Source of the DNA: Promicromonospora iranensis
GTDB lineage: Bacteria; Actinomycetota; Actinomycetes; Actinomycetales; Cellulomonadaceae
DNA: 64,000 bases
Assembly (NCBI RefSeq): GCF_028994775.1
Contig: NZ_JAJQMN010000021.1
Coordinates: 1 to 64,000 of the forward strand
Reading direction: 5' to 3'
Shown here: piece after piece, positions 35,067 through 44,372 of the stretch
How positions within the stretch are numbered: the stretch's first letter is position 1
How the letters are laid out: every line of letters starts with the position of its first letter
Position numbers and translations under genes: made by a program
The notes under the pieces: model-generated
What the model was told of the DNA's origin: nothing
Databases searched by the model: none
What the model saw: the letters and a program-made list of their open reading frames with translations, nothing else

Positions 35067-35732
35067 TCAGCCCCGGAACCGGTAGCCCGCCCCGCGGACC
35101 GTCTCGATCCGGTCCACCCCGAGCTTCTTGCGCAGGTACCGCACGTACACGTCGACCACGTTGGAACCCGGGTCGAAGTCGTATCCCCAGACCCGCGAGA
35201 GCAGCTGCTCGCGCGACATCACCTGGCCCGGGTGCTGGAGGAACACCTCGGCGAGCGCGAACTCCCGCGCCGACAGCTCCACCTCGCGCCCCGCCACGGT
35301 GGCGGTGCGGGTGCGCAGGTCCAGCCGGACGTCGCCGTGCTCCAGCCGGTCCGACGACGCGGCCTCCCCCGTGGCGCGCCGCAGCCGCAGCCGGATCCGG
35401 GCGAGCAGCTCGTCGAACCCGAAGGGCTTGGACATGTAGTCGTCGGCACCGCCCTCCAGGCCCGCCACCCGGTCGGACAGGGAGTCCCGTGCGGTCAGGA
35501 TCACCACCGGCAGCGTCGAGCCGACGTCGCGCAGGCGCTGCAGCACCGTGAACCCGTCCAGCACGGGGAGCCCGATGTCCAGGACCATCAGGTCGTAGCC
35601 GCCGGACATGGCATGGGCCAGCGCCGACGCACCGTCGGACACCACGGTGGGCTGGAACCCGTGCGCCTTCAGCCCCTTGCGCACGAACTGCGCGATGCGT
35701 TCCTCGTCCTCCGCGATCAAGATCTGGTTCAA
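35067..35732 (-). CDS. OmpR/PhoB-family response regulator
   Basis: A 221-residue regulator. The receiver has the acidic pocket AEDEE, phospho-acceptor Asp in LMVLDIGLPVLDG, Thr in ILTARD and Lys in YMSKPFG. The winged-helix effector has EVELSAREFALAEVFLQHPG and VDVYVRYLRKKLG. It begins with a TTG that overlaps the kinase stop by 4 bp (TTGA), so the kinase and regulator are coupled. Confidence 0.93.
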   Translation of the reverse strand: MNQILIAEDEERIAQFVRKGLKAHGFQPTVVSDGASALAHAMSGGYDLMVLDIGLPVLDGFTVLQRLRDVGSTLPVVILTARDSLSDRVAGLEGGADDYMSKPFGFDELLARIRLRLRRATGEAASSDRLEHGDVRLDLRTRTATVAGREVELSAREFALAEVFLQHPGQVMSREQLLSRVWGYDFDPGSNVVDVYVRYLRKKLGVDRIETVRGAGYRFRG

Positions 35733-37237
35733 GCTGTCTCCTCCGTCGCCGAACTCCTCGAACCGGGCTGGCCGCCCGCCGGTGCCGCGCCGTCGGCCGG
35801 CCAGGTCATCACGAAGCGTGCCCCACCTGCGCGCTGTCCTGAGCCTGTCGAAGGGTCGGACCTCTCGACCACCACGTCACCGCCGTGCCCCTGCGCGATG
35901 GCCCGCACGATGGCGAGCCCGAGGCCCGAACCCGGTACACCACCCGTGGTGCTGCCCCGCGCGAACCTGTCGAAGATGCGCTCCGCCTCCTCGGGCGGCA
36001 CGCCGGGGCCGGTGTCCCGGACCCAGAGCCGCACCTGGCGGCCGGCAGGTCCGTCGAACACCTGGGTGCCGATGCCCACCTCGTCGTCGGGTCCCGTGAA
36101 CTTCACCGCGTTGTCCGCGAGCTGCAGCACCGCCTGGGTGAGCCGGTGCGCGTCGGCGACCACCTCGGCGTCGGCCCGGGCGTCCACCACCCAGCGGCGG
36201 GCGCCCAGTGCGCGGGCCTTGTCGTGCACGTCGTCGGTGAGCCGGCCCAGGTCCACGGGCGCCGGGGTCACGAAGTCAGACCGTTCGGCCTTGGCGAGCA
36301 GCACCAGCTCCTCGACGATCTGGCCCATCCGGGACGTCTCGTCGAGCAGGAGATCCCGCGTCTCGCGCACGTCCGCCGGGTCGTCCGGGTCGAGCACCTC
36401 CAGGTGGCCCCGCAGAACGGTCAGCGGGGTACGGAGCTCGTGCCCGGCGTCGTCCAGGAACTGGCGCTGCGTCTCGATGGCGGTGGACAGCCGGTCGAGC
36501 ATGGTGTTGAACGCCCCGGCGAGCTCACCGAGGTCGTCGTCCGTGGCCACGGGGACCCGCTGGGACAGGTCGGTCTCGGTCACCCGGGTGGCGGTGGAGC
36601 TCAGCTGCCGCAGCGGACGCAGCAGGCGGCTGACGACCAGCCACGCGAACAGCCCCAGGAGCACCAGTGCCACGCAGCAGACGATCGCGTAGGTGCGCAT
36701 CACGTCGGTCTCCGCCCGGAGCGCATCGTCGAGCGCCGCGGCCATCACGTACGCGCCCACCTCCTGACGGTCGGCCACCGTCACGGGCACGACGACGAAC
36801 CACACGCGGCCCATCTCCGGGGTGTCGATCTCGCGCTGCACCGTACGCGCCGACTCCGGCGTCAGGTCCTGGACCGCCGCCCGGACCACCGGGTGCTCCG
36901 CCACCACCCGCCCCCTCGTGGGCGGGTTGGTCTGCTGGTGCTCGCCGTCCAGGTAGCTCACGAACATCTCGTTGGTGCCGGGGACGTTCCGCTCCATAGC
37001 GACGCTCATCAGCCGGCCGGCGCCGTGGAACTCCTCGCCGGTCTCCGGGTCCACGCCGGTCTCCGCGAGCTGCTGCAGCTCCCCGATCTCCTGGTCGAAG
37101 TCCTCGGAGATGTCGTCCATGATCTGCTGGGACTGGATGGCATGGGTGAGCAGGCCTGTCGCCAGCAGCCCGATGGCGGTCACCGACACCACCACCGTCA
37201 CCACCTTGGCCCGTACCGACGGCCGGCGCAGGCTCAT
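35729..37237 (-). CDS. HAMP-containing sensor histidine kinase
   Basis: 502 residues. TM1 at about 10-32, an extracellular sensor of about 140 residues, TM2 (YAIVCCVALVLLGLFAWLVV), HAMP, HisKA with the phospho-His in DDAGHELRTPLTVL, and an ATPase domain with DNAVKFT, DTGPGVPPEE and GSGLGLAIVRAIA. Near the C-terminus DPSTGSGQ is encoded by a dispersed repeat variant at 35837. Its start overlaps the phosphotransferase stop (ATGA), and its stop overlaps the regulator start. Confidence 0.93.
   Translation of the reverse strand: MSLRRPSVRAKVVTVVVSVTAIGLLATGLLTHAIQSQQIMDDISEDFDQEIGELQQLAETGVDPETGEEFHGAGRLMSVAMERNVPGTNEMFVSYLDGEHQQTNPPTRGRVVAEHPVVRAAVQDLTPESARTVQREIDTPEMGRVWFVVVPVTVADRQEVGAYVMAAALDDALRAETDVMRTYAIVCCVALVLLGLFAWLVVSRLLRPLRQLSSTATRVTETDLSQRVPVATDDDLGELAGAFNTMLDRLSTAIETQRQFLDDAGHELRTPLTVLRGHLEVLDPDDPADVRETRDLLLDETSRMGQIVEELVLLAKAERSDFVTPAPVDLGRLTDDVHDKARALGARRWVVDARADAEVVADAHRLTQAVLQLADNAVKFTGPDDEVGIGTQVFDGPAGRQVRLWVRDTGPGVPPEEAERIFDRFARGSTTGGVPGSGLGLAIVRAIAQGHGGDVVVERSDPSTGSGQRAGGARFVMTWPADGAAPAGGQPGSRSSATEETA
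35837..35857. repeat. dispersed repeat variant inside kinase gene
   Basis: TCCTGAGCCTGTCGAAGGG lies in frame near the kinase C-terminus and encodes DPSTGSGQ on the minus strand. It shares GAGCCTGTCG with the other copies. Confidence 0.6.
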
Positions 37238-38487
37238 GGGCGGCCCACGCCGGACGCCGCGAGCCGCGACCCGTCGAGCCAGCCGGCCACGACGTCCAGG
37301 CGACGCGACGTCGCCGCCTGCCACCCGCGCTCCTGCACCCGGTGCGGCCCGGTGGCCAGCGACAGCAGCACCCCGGCGACCCGCGCTGCCAGGTCGCTCC
37401 GATCGGCTCCCCGGCCGCCCGGAGCCGCCACGAACCCCGTGGCGTAGTCGGCGGCGAGCCTGCGCATCCGCGCCGCGTACTCGTCCTGCGCGGAGCCCGA
37501 CCCGTGCACGAGCGACAGCACGTCCAGGTGTGCGACGAGGCACGCGAGGTCATCGGCCCGGTGACCCGGTCCCGCGGAGTCGACGTCGAGCAGCCCGGTG
37601 ATCCGGCCGTCGGTGAGCATGATCTGCGCCTCGTAGAGGTCGCCGTGCGTGGGGTCCGCACCGGTCCCGCGCTCCGCGAGGCGCGCCTGGACGGCGCCGG
37701 CCAGGTCGGCGGCCCTGCTCGCCTCCGCGGGCAGTGCCGCCCCGATGACACCGGCATAGTGCGCTGCCGACTCGCTCCACGCGGGGCGCCGCGGCAGATC
37801 GCGCACCTCGGCGGGCAGGCGGTCGAGCAGGTCGAGGATCTCCAGCGGGGACGGGATACGCCCGCCGTCCCGGACGGCGGCACGCATCTCGGTACCGTGC
37901 AGCGGGGACAGCACGAGCAGGCCGTCCTCCGACCAGCCGAGGGGACGCGGGACCGGCAGGCCGGCACTCGACAAGAGCTCGTGGCGTCGGTGCAGGTCCG
38001 CGACCTTGCGCGGGCGGAGCACCTTGAGGAACACCCGGGCCGCCCGGGCCCGCGCCTCGATCACGGCGCGCCGGGTCGGGCGGTAGGCCCGGACCTTGAG
38101 CTCGGGGTGGGCCCGCGCCTCGGGGCCGACGCCAAGGCCCGCCAGGAGCTCTTCGACGGCGCCAGGATTGAACGCCCGGGGTAGTGCCGGCAGCGCAGGG
38201 TCCCCCGGGAAGCGCCACACGGCGACCGTCGCGTCGCCGTCGGACAGCGTGACCACACCCGGCTTGCGGCCGTCGCGCGAACGGCCGACGCTCGCGCCCA
38301 GCGTCTCGGACCGTTCCACGCCGTCCCAGCGCACGGTCGCCCGGTAGGCGACGGTGGTGGTCGAGCCCGGACGATGGTCCACCTGGCGCACCCGCCAGTC
38401 CACGAGCTCACCGCCCGCCGTGGCCACCGCGGCATCGAGGAGCCCCGCGGCGGCGTCGCCGGTCAGCAGGTCGAGGTGCGTGTTCAC
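37234..38487 (-). CDS. APH-fold phosphotransferase family protein
   Basis: A protein of about 417 residues of the aminoglycoside phosphotransferase/kinase-like fold. The catalytic loop is THGDLYEAQIM and the metal-binding Asp lies in LLDVDSAGPG. The N-terminal half has the ATP-site Lys in ARVFLKVLRPRK. The substrate may be a small metabolite or drug. It is first in an operon with a two-component pair, overlapping the kinase by 4 bp, which is unusual. The GTG at 38487 is preferred for a GAGTAT element 6 nt before it; an ATG at 38514 is possible but almost touches the pgi terminator. Confidence 0.75.
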   Translation of the reverse strand: MNTHLDLLTGDAAAGLLDAAVATAGGELVDWRVRQVDHRPGSTTTVAYRATVRWDGVERSETLGASVGRSRDGRKPGVVTLSDGDATVAVWRFPGDPALPALPRAFNPGAVEELLAGLGVGPEARAHPELKVRAYRPTRRAVIEARARAARVFLKVLRPRKVADLHRRHELLSSAGLPVPRPLGWSEDGLLVLSPLHGTEMRAAVRDGGRIPSPLEILDLLDRLPAEVRDLPRRPAWSESAAHYAGVIGAALPAEASRAADLAGAVQARLAERGTGADPTHGDLYEAQIMLTDGRITGLLDVDSAGPGHRADDLACLVAHLDVLSLVHGSGSAQDEYAARMRRLAADYATGFVAAPGGRGADRSDLAARVAGVLLSLATGPHRVQERGWQAATSRRLDVVAGWLDGSRLAASGVGRP

Positions 38488-38517
38488 CCGGTAATACTCG
38501 CAGCCGCCACCCACGGA

Positions 38518-38561
38518 AGCCCCCTGGTAGGGATTAGAAACCTCTCACCTACCAGGGGGCT
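38518..38561 (-). terminator. terminator between pgi and the phosphotransferase operon
   Basis: AGCCCCCTGGTAG pairs perfectly over 13 bp with CTACCAGGGGGCT around an 18-nt loop, 34 bp beyond the pgi stop. Confidence 0.8.
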
Positions 38562-38594
38562 CCGTCACACCGGCCGCGCAGGGCGCCGGATCGA

Positions 38595-40310
38595 TCAGGC
38601 GCGCAGCTCGCGGTACTTCGCGATCAGCGCCGCCGTCGACGGGTCCTGCGCACGCAGCGCCTCCTCGTCGCCCGCGACCGCCGGGGCGATCTCGAGGGCG
38701 AGCTTCTTGCCGAGCTCGACGCCCCACTGGTCGAACGAGTCGATGCCCCACACGACGCCCTGGACGAACGTGATGTGCTCGTACAGCGCGACCAGCTGCC
38801 CCAGCACGGACGGGGTCAGCGCGGGGGCGAGGATCGACGTGGTGGGCCGGTTGCCGCTGAACACCTTGGCCGGGACCAGGTCCTCGGCGACGCCCTCGGC
38901 GCGCACCTCGTCGGCCGTCTTGCCGAAGGCGAGCGCCTTGGTCTGCGCGAAGAAGTTGGCGAGGAACAGGCCGTGCACGTCGGCGCCGGCTTCCACGGCG
39001 CCGCCGTCGCCCACCGCATCGGTCAGCGGGTACGCGGGGTTGGCGACGGCGATGAAGTCGGCTGGGATGAGCCGGGTGCCCTGGTGGATGAGCTGGTAGA
39101 ACGCGTGCTGGCCGTTGGTTCCGGGCTCGCCCCAGAAGACCTCTCCGGTTTCGGTCGTGACGGGCGTGCCGTCCCAGCGCACGGACTTGCCGTTGGACTC
39201 CATGGTGAGCTGCTGCAGGTATGCCGGGAAGCGGTGCAGCTGCTGCGCGTAGGGCAGGACGGCGTGCGTGTGCGCGTCGCGGAAGTTCACGTACCAGACG
39301 TTGAGGAGCCCCATCAGGGCCGGCACGTTGCGCTCGAGCGGCTCCGTCCGGAAGTGCTCGTCCATGGCGTGGAAGCCGCCCAGGAACTCGGCGAACGCAT
39401 CCGGCCCGATGGCCACGGCGAGCGACGTGCCGATCGCCGAGTCCACGGAGTAGCGGCCGCCCACCCAGTCCCAGAACCCGAACGCGTTCTCGGGGTCGAT
39501 CCCGAACGCCGCGACCTTGTCCAGCGCGGTGGACACTGCCACGAAGTGCTTCGCGACGGCGTCGGCGCGGCCCTCCTCGGAGTCCTCGATGGCCCCGGCG
39601 GCGACCAGCGAGCGCCACAGCCAGTCGCGGGCGAGCCGCGCGTTGGTGAGGGTCTCGAGGGTGCCGAACGTCTTGGACGCAACGATGAACAGCGTGGTGG
39701 TGGGGTCGAGGTCGGCGGTCTTCTGCGCGACGTCGGTGGGGTCGATGTTCGAGACGAACCGGACCTCCAGCCCGTCCTGGACGTAGGGCTCCAGGGCCTC
39801 GTACGCCATGACGGGGCCGAGGTCGGAGCCACCGATGCCGATGTTCACGATGGTCCGCACGGGCTCGCCGGTGACACCGGTCCACTCCCCGGAGCGGACC
39901 TTCTCCGCGAACGCGTACACCTTGGCGAGCTCGTCCTGCACGTCAGCGGTGACGTCCTGGCCGTCGACGGTCAGGGGCTCCTCGGACGGGCGGCGCAGCG
40001 CCGTGTGCAGCACCGCGCGGTCCTCGGTGACGTTGATGTGCTCACCGGCGAACATCGCGTCGCGGCGCTCGGTGAGCCGCACCTCGTCGGCGAGGGCCAG
40101 GAGCGCGGCGAGGACGTCGTCCGTGACCAGGTTCTTCGACAGGTCCACGTGCAGGTCGGCGGCCTGGTGACTCAGGCGCTCGGCCCGGGCGGGGTCCGCG
40201 GCGAACCAGCCGCGCAGGTCGGGCCGGAGGTTCTTGGAGAGCTCGGTGAGCGAGCCCCAGGCGTTGGTGGTGGTGGCATCGACAGGCAGACGGGCTGGCA
40301 CTGAGGTCAT
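38595..40310 (-). CDS. pgi: glucose-6-phosphate isomerase
   Basis: A 571-residue enzyme interconverting glucose-6-P and fructose-6-P in glycolysis. Signatures are [73 protein letters not shown] and [11 protein letters not shown]. Length is normal. The ATG at 40310 overlaps the cutC stop by 4 bp, so the pair forms an operon. The long frame upstream of 40310 is antisense shadow. Confidence 0.97.
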   Translation of the reverse strand: MTSVPARLPVDATTTNAWGSLTELSKNLRPDLRGWFAADPARAERLSHQAADLHVDLSKNLVTDDVLAALLALADEVRLTERRDAMFAGEHINVTEDRAVLHTALRRPSEEPLTVDGQDVTADVQDELAKVYAFAEKVRSGEWTGVTGEPVRTIVNIGIGGSDLGPVMAYEALEPYVQDGLEVRFVSNIDPTDVAQKTADLDPTTTLFIVASKTFGTLETLTNARLARDWLWRSLVAAGAIEDSEEGRADAVAKHFVAVSTALDKVAAFGIDPENAFGFWDWVGGRYSVDSAIGTSLAVAIGPDAFAEFLGGFHAMDEHFRTEPLERNVPALMGLLNVWYVNFRDAHTHAVLPYAQQLHRFPAYLQQLTMESNGKSVRWDGTPVTTETGEVFWGEPGTNGQHAFYQLIHQGTRLIPADFIAVANPAYPLTDAVGDGGAVEAGADVHGLFLANFFAQTKALAFGKTADEVRAEGVAEDLVPAKVFSGNRPTTSILAPALTPSVLGQLVALYEHITFVQGVVWGIDSFDQWGVELGKKLALEIAPAVAGDEEALRAQDPSTAALIAKYRELRA

Positions 40311-41071
40311 GGGACAACCGTAGTCCGGAGCGCCTCCGCCGCAGCCCTGGCCAGTGTCGGGTCGGTCACCTCGTAGCCGGCCTCGCCGCCGCCCCCGGGT
40401 CCGCCCGCGTCGACGACCGACCGCTTCGCCGAGAGATGGACGGCGTCGACGCCGGTGCCGACCAGGGCCGGGATGTCCGCCGCCGTCACGCCACCACCCG
40501 CCATGACCTCGATGCCCAGCTCCGCGCTGCGCTCGACGAGGGCGGCCAGCCGGCTCAGGCCGGCACTCGCGCGGGTCGCGCCGCCGGAGGTGAGCACACG
40601 CGCCACACCAAGCTCGGCCAGCGTGTCGAGGGCGGCCAGCGGGTCGGCGATCACGTCGAGCGCGCGGTGGAACGTCACCTCGGCGTCGTCGGCAGCGGCG
40701 ATCAGGTCGCGCATGCGCGCGACGTCCACGGTGCCGGACGACGTCAGGGCGCCCAGCACGACGCCGTCGACACCCTGGTCGGTCGCCAGGGTCACGTCGC
40801 GGAGCATCAGGTCGATCTCCGCGGACGAGTACACGAAACCGCCCGGTCGGGGCCGCACCAGCACGTGCACCTCGAGGATGGGGGCGTCGTCGGAGGACGG
40901 GACCACGGCCGCGGCGTCGACCACGGCCTCGATGAGCGCGGCGCTCGGTGTGATACCACCGGTGGCGCCGAGCGCGGAGCAGAGCTCGACGCGCCGGGCG
41001 CCGACGTCGGCTGCGATCACCGCCCCGGCGGGGTCCTGGACAGCGAGCTCGAGAGCGACACGTTGGGGCAC
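40307..41071 (-). CDS. cutC: CutC-family protein
   Basis: A 254-residue TIM-barrel protein. [57 protein letters not shown] and [15 protein letters not shown] are the CutC signatures. The family was first linked to copper homeostasis, though a direct copper role is disputed. A GTG at 41071 lies 6 nt after TACGCT (41078-41083), so the message is probably leaderless. It is divergent from prsW and coupled to pgi. Confidence 0.9.
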   Translation of the reverse strand: MPQRVALELAVQDPAGAVIAADVGARRVELCSALGATGGITPSAALIEAVVDAAAVVPSSDDAPILEVHVLVRPRPGGFVYSSAEIDLMLRDVTLATDQGVDGVVLGALTSSGTVDVARMRDLIAAADDAEVTFHRALDVIADPLAALDTLAELGVARVLTSGGATRASAGLSRLAALVERSAELGIEVMAGGGVTAADIPALVGTGVDAVHLSAKRSVVDAGGPGGGGEAGYEVTDPTLARAAAEALRTTVVP

Positions 41072-41077
41072 GGCGCC

Positions 41078-41083
41078 AGCGTA
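41078..41083 (-). promoter_or_regulatory. -10 box of leaderless cutC-pgi operon
   Basis: TACGCT on the minus strand, 6 nt before the GTG of cutC. Confidence 0.5.
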
Positions 41084-41132
41084 ACCGTGCGCGGGGGCGG
41101 TCTGTCGCCCGCCGCGTCAGCCGCCGAGTCGG

Positions 41133-41138
41133 TAGTGT
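41133..41138 (+). promoter_or_regulatory. -10 box of leaderless prsW-like gene
   Basis: TAGTGT, 7 nt before the ATG at 41146. Confidence 0.5.
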
Positions 41139-41145
41139 CCCTGGC

Positions 41146-42330
41146 ATGGCCATCGATCCCAGTGCGATCCTCACGGGTCGTGCCCCCGGGCGTGCCCCGA
41201 TCGGAGTGATCCTGGGGATCGTCTTCGCGTCGGTCTGCCTGCTTCTCATCCTCGCGTTCGACGCGATCACGGGCGGCGCGTCGTTCGTCGTCGGGCTGCT
41301 GCTCGCGGTGCTGCCGGTCGCCGTCTGGCTGCCGCTGGTGCTCGCGCTGGACCGGCTGGAGCCGGAGCCGCCGAACGCCCTGATCTTCGCGTTCCTGTGG
41401 GGTGCCGGGGTCGCGGCGCTGTTCGCGAGCATCCTGAACACGCTGGGCCTGTCGCTCCTGACCGAGACCGAGCTCACCGGTGAGGAGGAGGGCTGGTACA
41501 TCGTCGCGACGTTCGGCGCGCCCGTGGTCGAGGAGCTGCTCAAGGGCGCCGTCCTGTTCGGCATGCTCTGGTGGCGCAGGCAGGAGCTGAACGGGCCCAC
41601 CGACGGCGTCATCTACGCCGCGATGGTGGGTCTCGGCTTCGCCGCGACGGAGAACATCCAGTACTTCATCGACGCCCTCGAGGTGAACCAGCTGGGGTAC
41701 GTGTTCGTGCTGCGGGCCATCGTCTCGCCGCTGCTGCACCCGCTGTGCACGGCGATGACCGGTATCGGCGTGGCCGTGGCCGCCCTGTCCGGGCCCGGGA
41801 AGCTGCGCCGCCGTGCGCCCCTCTACGGCCTGCTCGGCGCCATCGCCCTCCACAGCCTGTGGAACGGCTCCACGAAGTTCGGGCTCCCCGGCCTCGCCGG
41901 CGCCTACCTCGTCGGGTTCCTGGTGCTGGTCGGGCTGATCGTGATCCTGGCCCGCGACCGGCGCCGGATCGTCCAGCTCATCGGCCACTACCTCCCGCTG
42001 TACGGCCCCGTCGGCATCGTCACGGCCGACGACCTGCGGATGCTGTCGACCCTGCCCGGCCGCCGGGCGGCGCGGCGCTGGGCCCGGGCCGCGGGCGGCC
42101 GTCCCGCCGAGCGCGCCATGACCGACTACCAGCAGGCCGCCACGGAGCTCGCCCTGCTGCACCAGCGCGCGGGCGCGCAGCGGGACCTCGACCCGCACGG
42201 GTTGGAGCAGCAGCGGCAGTACCTGGTGTGGGTCATGCAGCAGGCCCGCGCCACCTTCGTCGCGCGACAGCCCCGCCCGCCGGCCAGCCCCTGGGGCGCC
42301 ACGGGCTTCGGCCCCCCGGGCCACCCCTGA
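41146..42330 (+). CDS. PrsW-family intramembrane metalloprotease
   Basis: A 394-residue polytopic membrane protein. Conserved PrsW motifs are in order: [10 protein letters not shown] (EExxK), [11 protein letters not shown] (ExxxY), [13 protein letters not shown] and [12 protein letters not shown], supplying Glu and His ligands. PrsW of Bacillus cleaves anti-sigma factor RsiW. A target in this organism is unknown; the membrane-tethered ECF sigma about 32 kb away is a possible but untested one. About 100 cytosolic residues at the C-terminus are extra. Confidence 0.9.
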   Translation: MAIDPSAILTGRAPGRAPIGVILGIVFASVCLLLILAFDAITGGASFVVGLLLAVLPVAVWLPLVLALDRLEPEPPNALIFAFLWGAGVAALFASILNTLGLSLLTETELTGEEEGWYIVATFGAPVVEELLKGAVLFGMLWWRRQELNGPTDGVIYAAMVGLGFAATENIQYFIDALEVNQLGYVFVLRAIVSPLLHPLCTAMTGIGVAVAALSGPGKLRRRAPLYGLLGAIALHSLWNGSTKFGLPGLAGAYLVGFLVLVGLIVILARDRRRIVQLIGHYLPLYGPVGIVTADDLRMLSTLPGRRAARRWARAAGGRPAERAMTDYQQAATELALLHQRAGAQRDLDPHGLEQQRQYLVWVMQQARATFVARQPRPPASPWGATGFGPPGHP

Positions 42331-42351
42331 CCCCGGCTGTCGGGAACCAGG

Positions 42352-43488
42352 TCAGGTCAGGTCTATCCACTCGGTCGTGGTGGTCACCTCGTCGAGCACC
42401 GCGGGCAGCGGTGTCACGCCCAGGCCCGGGCCGGTCGGCACGGCGATGTGACCGTCGTCGACCACGAACGGCTCGGTCACGTCGGTGGCGTAGAACCGGC
42501 CCGACGCGGAGATGTCGCCGGGCAGCGTGAACCCGGGCAGCGCGGCGAGCGCCGCGTTGGCCGCTCGCCCGATCCCGGTCTCCAGCATCCCGCCGCACCA
42601 GACGGCCACACCGTGCGCGACGGCGAGATCGTGGATGCGCCGGGCCTCGAGGTAGCCGCCCACGCGCCCGGGCTTGATGTTGATGATCGAGCAGGCACCG
42701 AGCGTGATCGCGGCGGCCGCGGTCTGCGCGGAGACGATGGACTCGTCGAGGCAGACCGGCGTCTCGATCCGGCGCGCGAGCTCCGCGTGCCCCAGCAGGT
42801 CCTCCTCCTCGAGCGGCTGCTCGATCAGCAGCAGGTCGAACGGGTCGAGCCGCGCGAGGTGGCGCGCGTCCCGCAGCGTGTAGGCGGTGTTCGCGTCGAC
42901 CTGCAGCAGCACGTCGTCGCCGAACCGCTCCCGCACGGCACGGACCGGCTCCACGTCCCAGCCCGGCTCGATCTTCAGCTTGATCCGCACGTACCCCTCG
43001 GCGAGGTAGCCGTCGACGGCGTCGAGCAGGCGCGGTATCGAGTCCTGGATGCCCACCGACACCCCGCTCGGCACCCGGTCGACGACGGCGCCCAGCTCCC
43101 GGGACAACGGTCGTCCGGCGGCACGCAGCTCGGCGTCGAGCACCGCCATCTCGAGGGCCGCCTTGGCCATCCGGTGCCCCTTGACCGGCGCGAGCGCCTG
43201 CCCGACGTCGATCGCCGACGCGATCCCGGCGCCCTCGCGGTACGCGCTCAGCGCGGGGACCAGGAACCGGCGCAGCACATCGGCGGAGGCGTCGACGTAC
43301 TCCGAGGAGTACAGCGGGTCCTCCCCGGCGACGCACTCGCCCCAGCCCACGGCGTCGTCGGTCTCGACGCGCAGCAGGAGCACGTCGCGCTCGGTCTGTG
43401 TGCTGAACGACGTGCGGAACGGCGACACGAGCGGAAGCTCGACGCGGCGCAGCTCGATGCCCCGGATGTTCATGGCGGTGCTGGTCAT
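42352..43488 (-). CDS. N-succinylamino acid racemase / o-succinylbenzoate synthase family enzyme
   Basis: A 378-residue enolase-superfamily enzyme. Catalytic Lys170/Lys172 (RIKLKIEP), metal ligands Asp198 (VDANTAY), Glu223 (LLIEQPL) and Asp248 (CLDES), and acid/base Lys272 (NIKPGRVGG) are all present. The NSAR/OSBS subgroup either makes o-succinylbenzoate for menaquinone or racemises N-succinyl amino acids. Here no men genes are near, while an acyltransferase and an M20 deacylase are coupled to it, which favours racemase. The ATG at 43488 overlaps the acyltransferase stop. Confidence 0.85.
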   Translation of the reverse strand: MTSTAMNIRGIELRRVELPLVSPFRTSFSTQTERDVLLLRVETDDAVGWGECVAGEDPLYSSEYVDASADVLRRFLVPALSAYREGAGIASAIDVGQALAPVKGHRMAKAALEMAVLDAELRAAGRPLSRELGAVVDRVPSGVSVGIQDSIPRLLDAVDGYLAEGYVRIKLKIEPGWDVEPVRAVRERFGDDVLLQVDANTAYTLRDARHLARLDPFDLLLIEQPLEEEDLLGHAELARRIETPVCLDESIVSAQTAAAAITLGACSIINIKPGRVGGYLEARRIHDLAVAHGVAVWCGGMLETGIGRAANAALAALPGFTLPGDISASGRFYATDVTEPFVVDDGHIAVPTGPGLGVTPLPAVLDEVTTTTEWIDLT

Positions 43489-44372
43489 GCGGTCTCCTCG
43501 GTGGTCGGGGCGGTGCTCGGGTCGGGCGCCGGTGCGCCGGTCGGCGCCGGGCGTACCAGGTAGCCGTCGCGGCCGAACCCGACGACGGCGCACCCACCGG
43601 ACAGCGCGGGCAGCAGGCCCTCGCGCACGGCGGTGCGCCAGCGCCGCGCGGCGGCGGGGTCGGTGGTGCGCAGGGCCTCGATGTCCCCGGGCACGGGCAC
43701 GGTGACCAGGCCGGCCTCGTCCCTCGCTGGCCGAGCCTGCACCGCTGGTCGAGCCGTACCCGCTGGTCGAGCCTGTCGGGACCCGGAGCACGCAGCCACG
43801 ACGTCCGGGTCCCGCAGGTCCCAGCGCACGAGCACCCGGTCGGACTCGTCGCCGCGGTTGATCGCGTCGGGCATCGCACCGTAGAAGTTCGGCAGGTACT
43901 CGATCGCCCGGGCCCGGAGCTTGGTCAGGTTGAAGTGGGCGTTCCGGGCGATCAGCGGGTCGTAGGTCCAGGTGATGGCGTCCAGGCCCCGCTCGAGCAC
44001 CCACGCCCGCTGGTGCAGCTTGAGCGCGAACCCGACGCCGCGGCCCGCCGCCTCGCCGGACACCCCGGCGACGTGGCTGTGGAGGGCCCGCTCGGCCGGC
44101 GCGTGGAAGAACCCGGCACACGCGCCGACCATCCGGTCGCCCACGTAGGCCGCCGCGACGTAGTTGTGTGCCTTGGCCAGCGCCCGCAGCAGCTCCGCGG
44201 ACATCGCGGACCCGCCCCACACCGCGGTCCACAGCTGGTCGATGGCGGTGTGGCCGGCCACGTCGTCGACCTCACGGATCGTGACGCCGGCCGAGCGGGC
44301 TGCGGCGTCAGCAGCGCGGACGGCGTCGGCAAGCAGCCCGTCGGCATGCGGCTCGCCGCCCGAGGCGGTCAC
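43485..44372 (-). CDS. GNAT acyltransferase of the NSAR-linked type (COG3375-like)
   Basis: A 295-residue GNAT protein. LHSHVAGVSGEAAGRGVGFA is the CoA loop. DAITWTYDPLIARNAHFNL, KLRARAIEYLPNFYG and DAINRGDESDRVLVRWDL are hallmarks of the group found next to N-succinylamino acid racemases, where it N-succinylates D-amino acids. Between the GNAT body and the C-terminus a run rich in Ala/Arg/Pro (about 199-222) is encoded by degenerate copies of the dispersed repeat. The GTG start overlaps the M20 stop and its own stop overlaps the racemase start. Confidence 0.82.
   Translation of the reverse strand: MTASGGEPHADGLLADAVRAADAAARSAGVTIREVDDVAGHTAIDQLWTAVWGGSAMSAELLRALAKAHNYVAAAYVGDRMVGACAGFFHAPAERALHSHVAGVSGEAAGRGVGFALKLHQRAWVLERGLDAITWTYDPLIARNAHFNLTKLRARAIEYLPNFYGAMPDAINRGDESDRVLVRWDLRDPDVVAACSGSRQARPAGTARPAVQARPARDEAGLVTVPVPGDIEALRTTDPAAARRWRTAVREGLLPALSGGCAVVGFGRDGYLVRPAPTGAPAPDPSTAPTTEETA
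43765..43784. repeat. dispersed repeat inside acyltransferase gene
   Basis: GGTCGAGCCTGTCGGGACCC, in frame. Two further degenerate GGTCGAGCC/GGCCGAGCC units precede it (about 43722-43755), making a small tandem array within the coding sequence. Confidence 0.65.

Noticed and set aside
40311-41612. N-terminal extension of the pgi frame to 1005 codons
   Set aside because: The upstream part is antisense to prsW and runs through cutC in another frame; Pgi homology starts at 40310 with a 4-bp overlap.
42352-43488. menC for menaquinone synthesis
   Set aside because: The family could be OSBS, but coupling to an acyltransferase and M20 deacylase favours racemase; the menC symbol was withheld.
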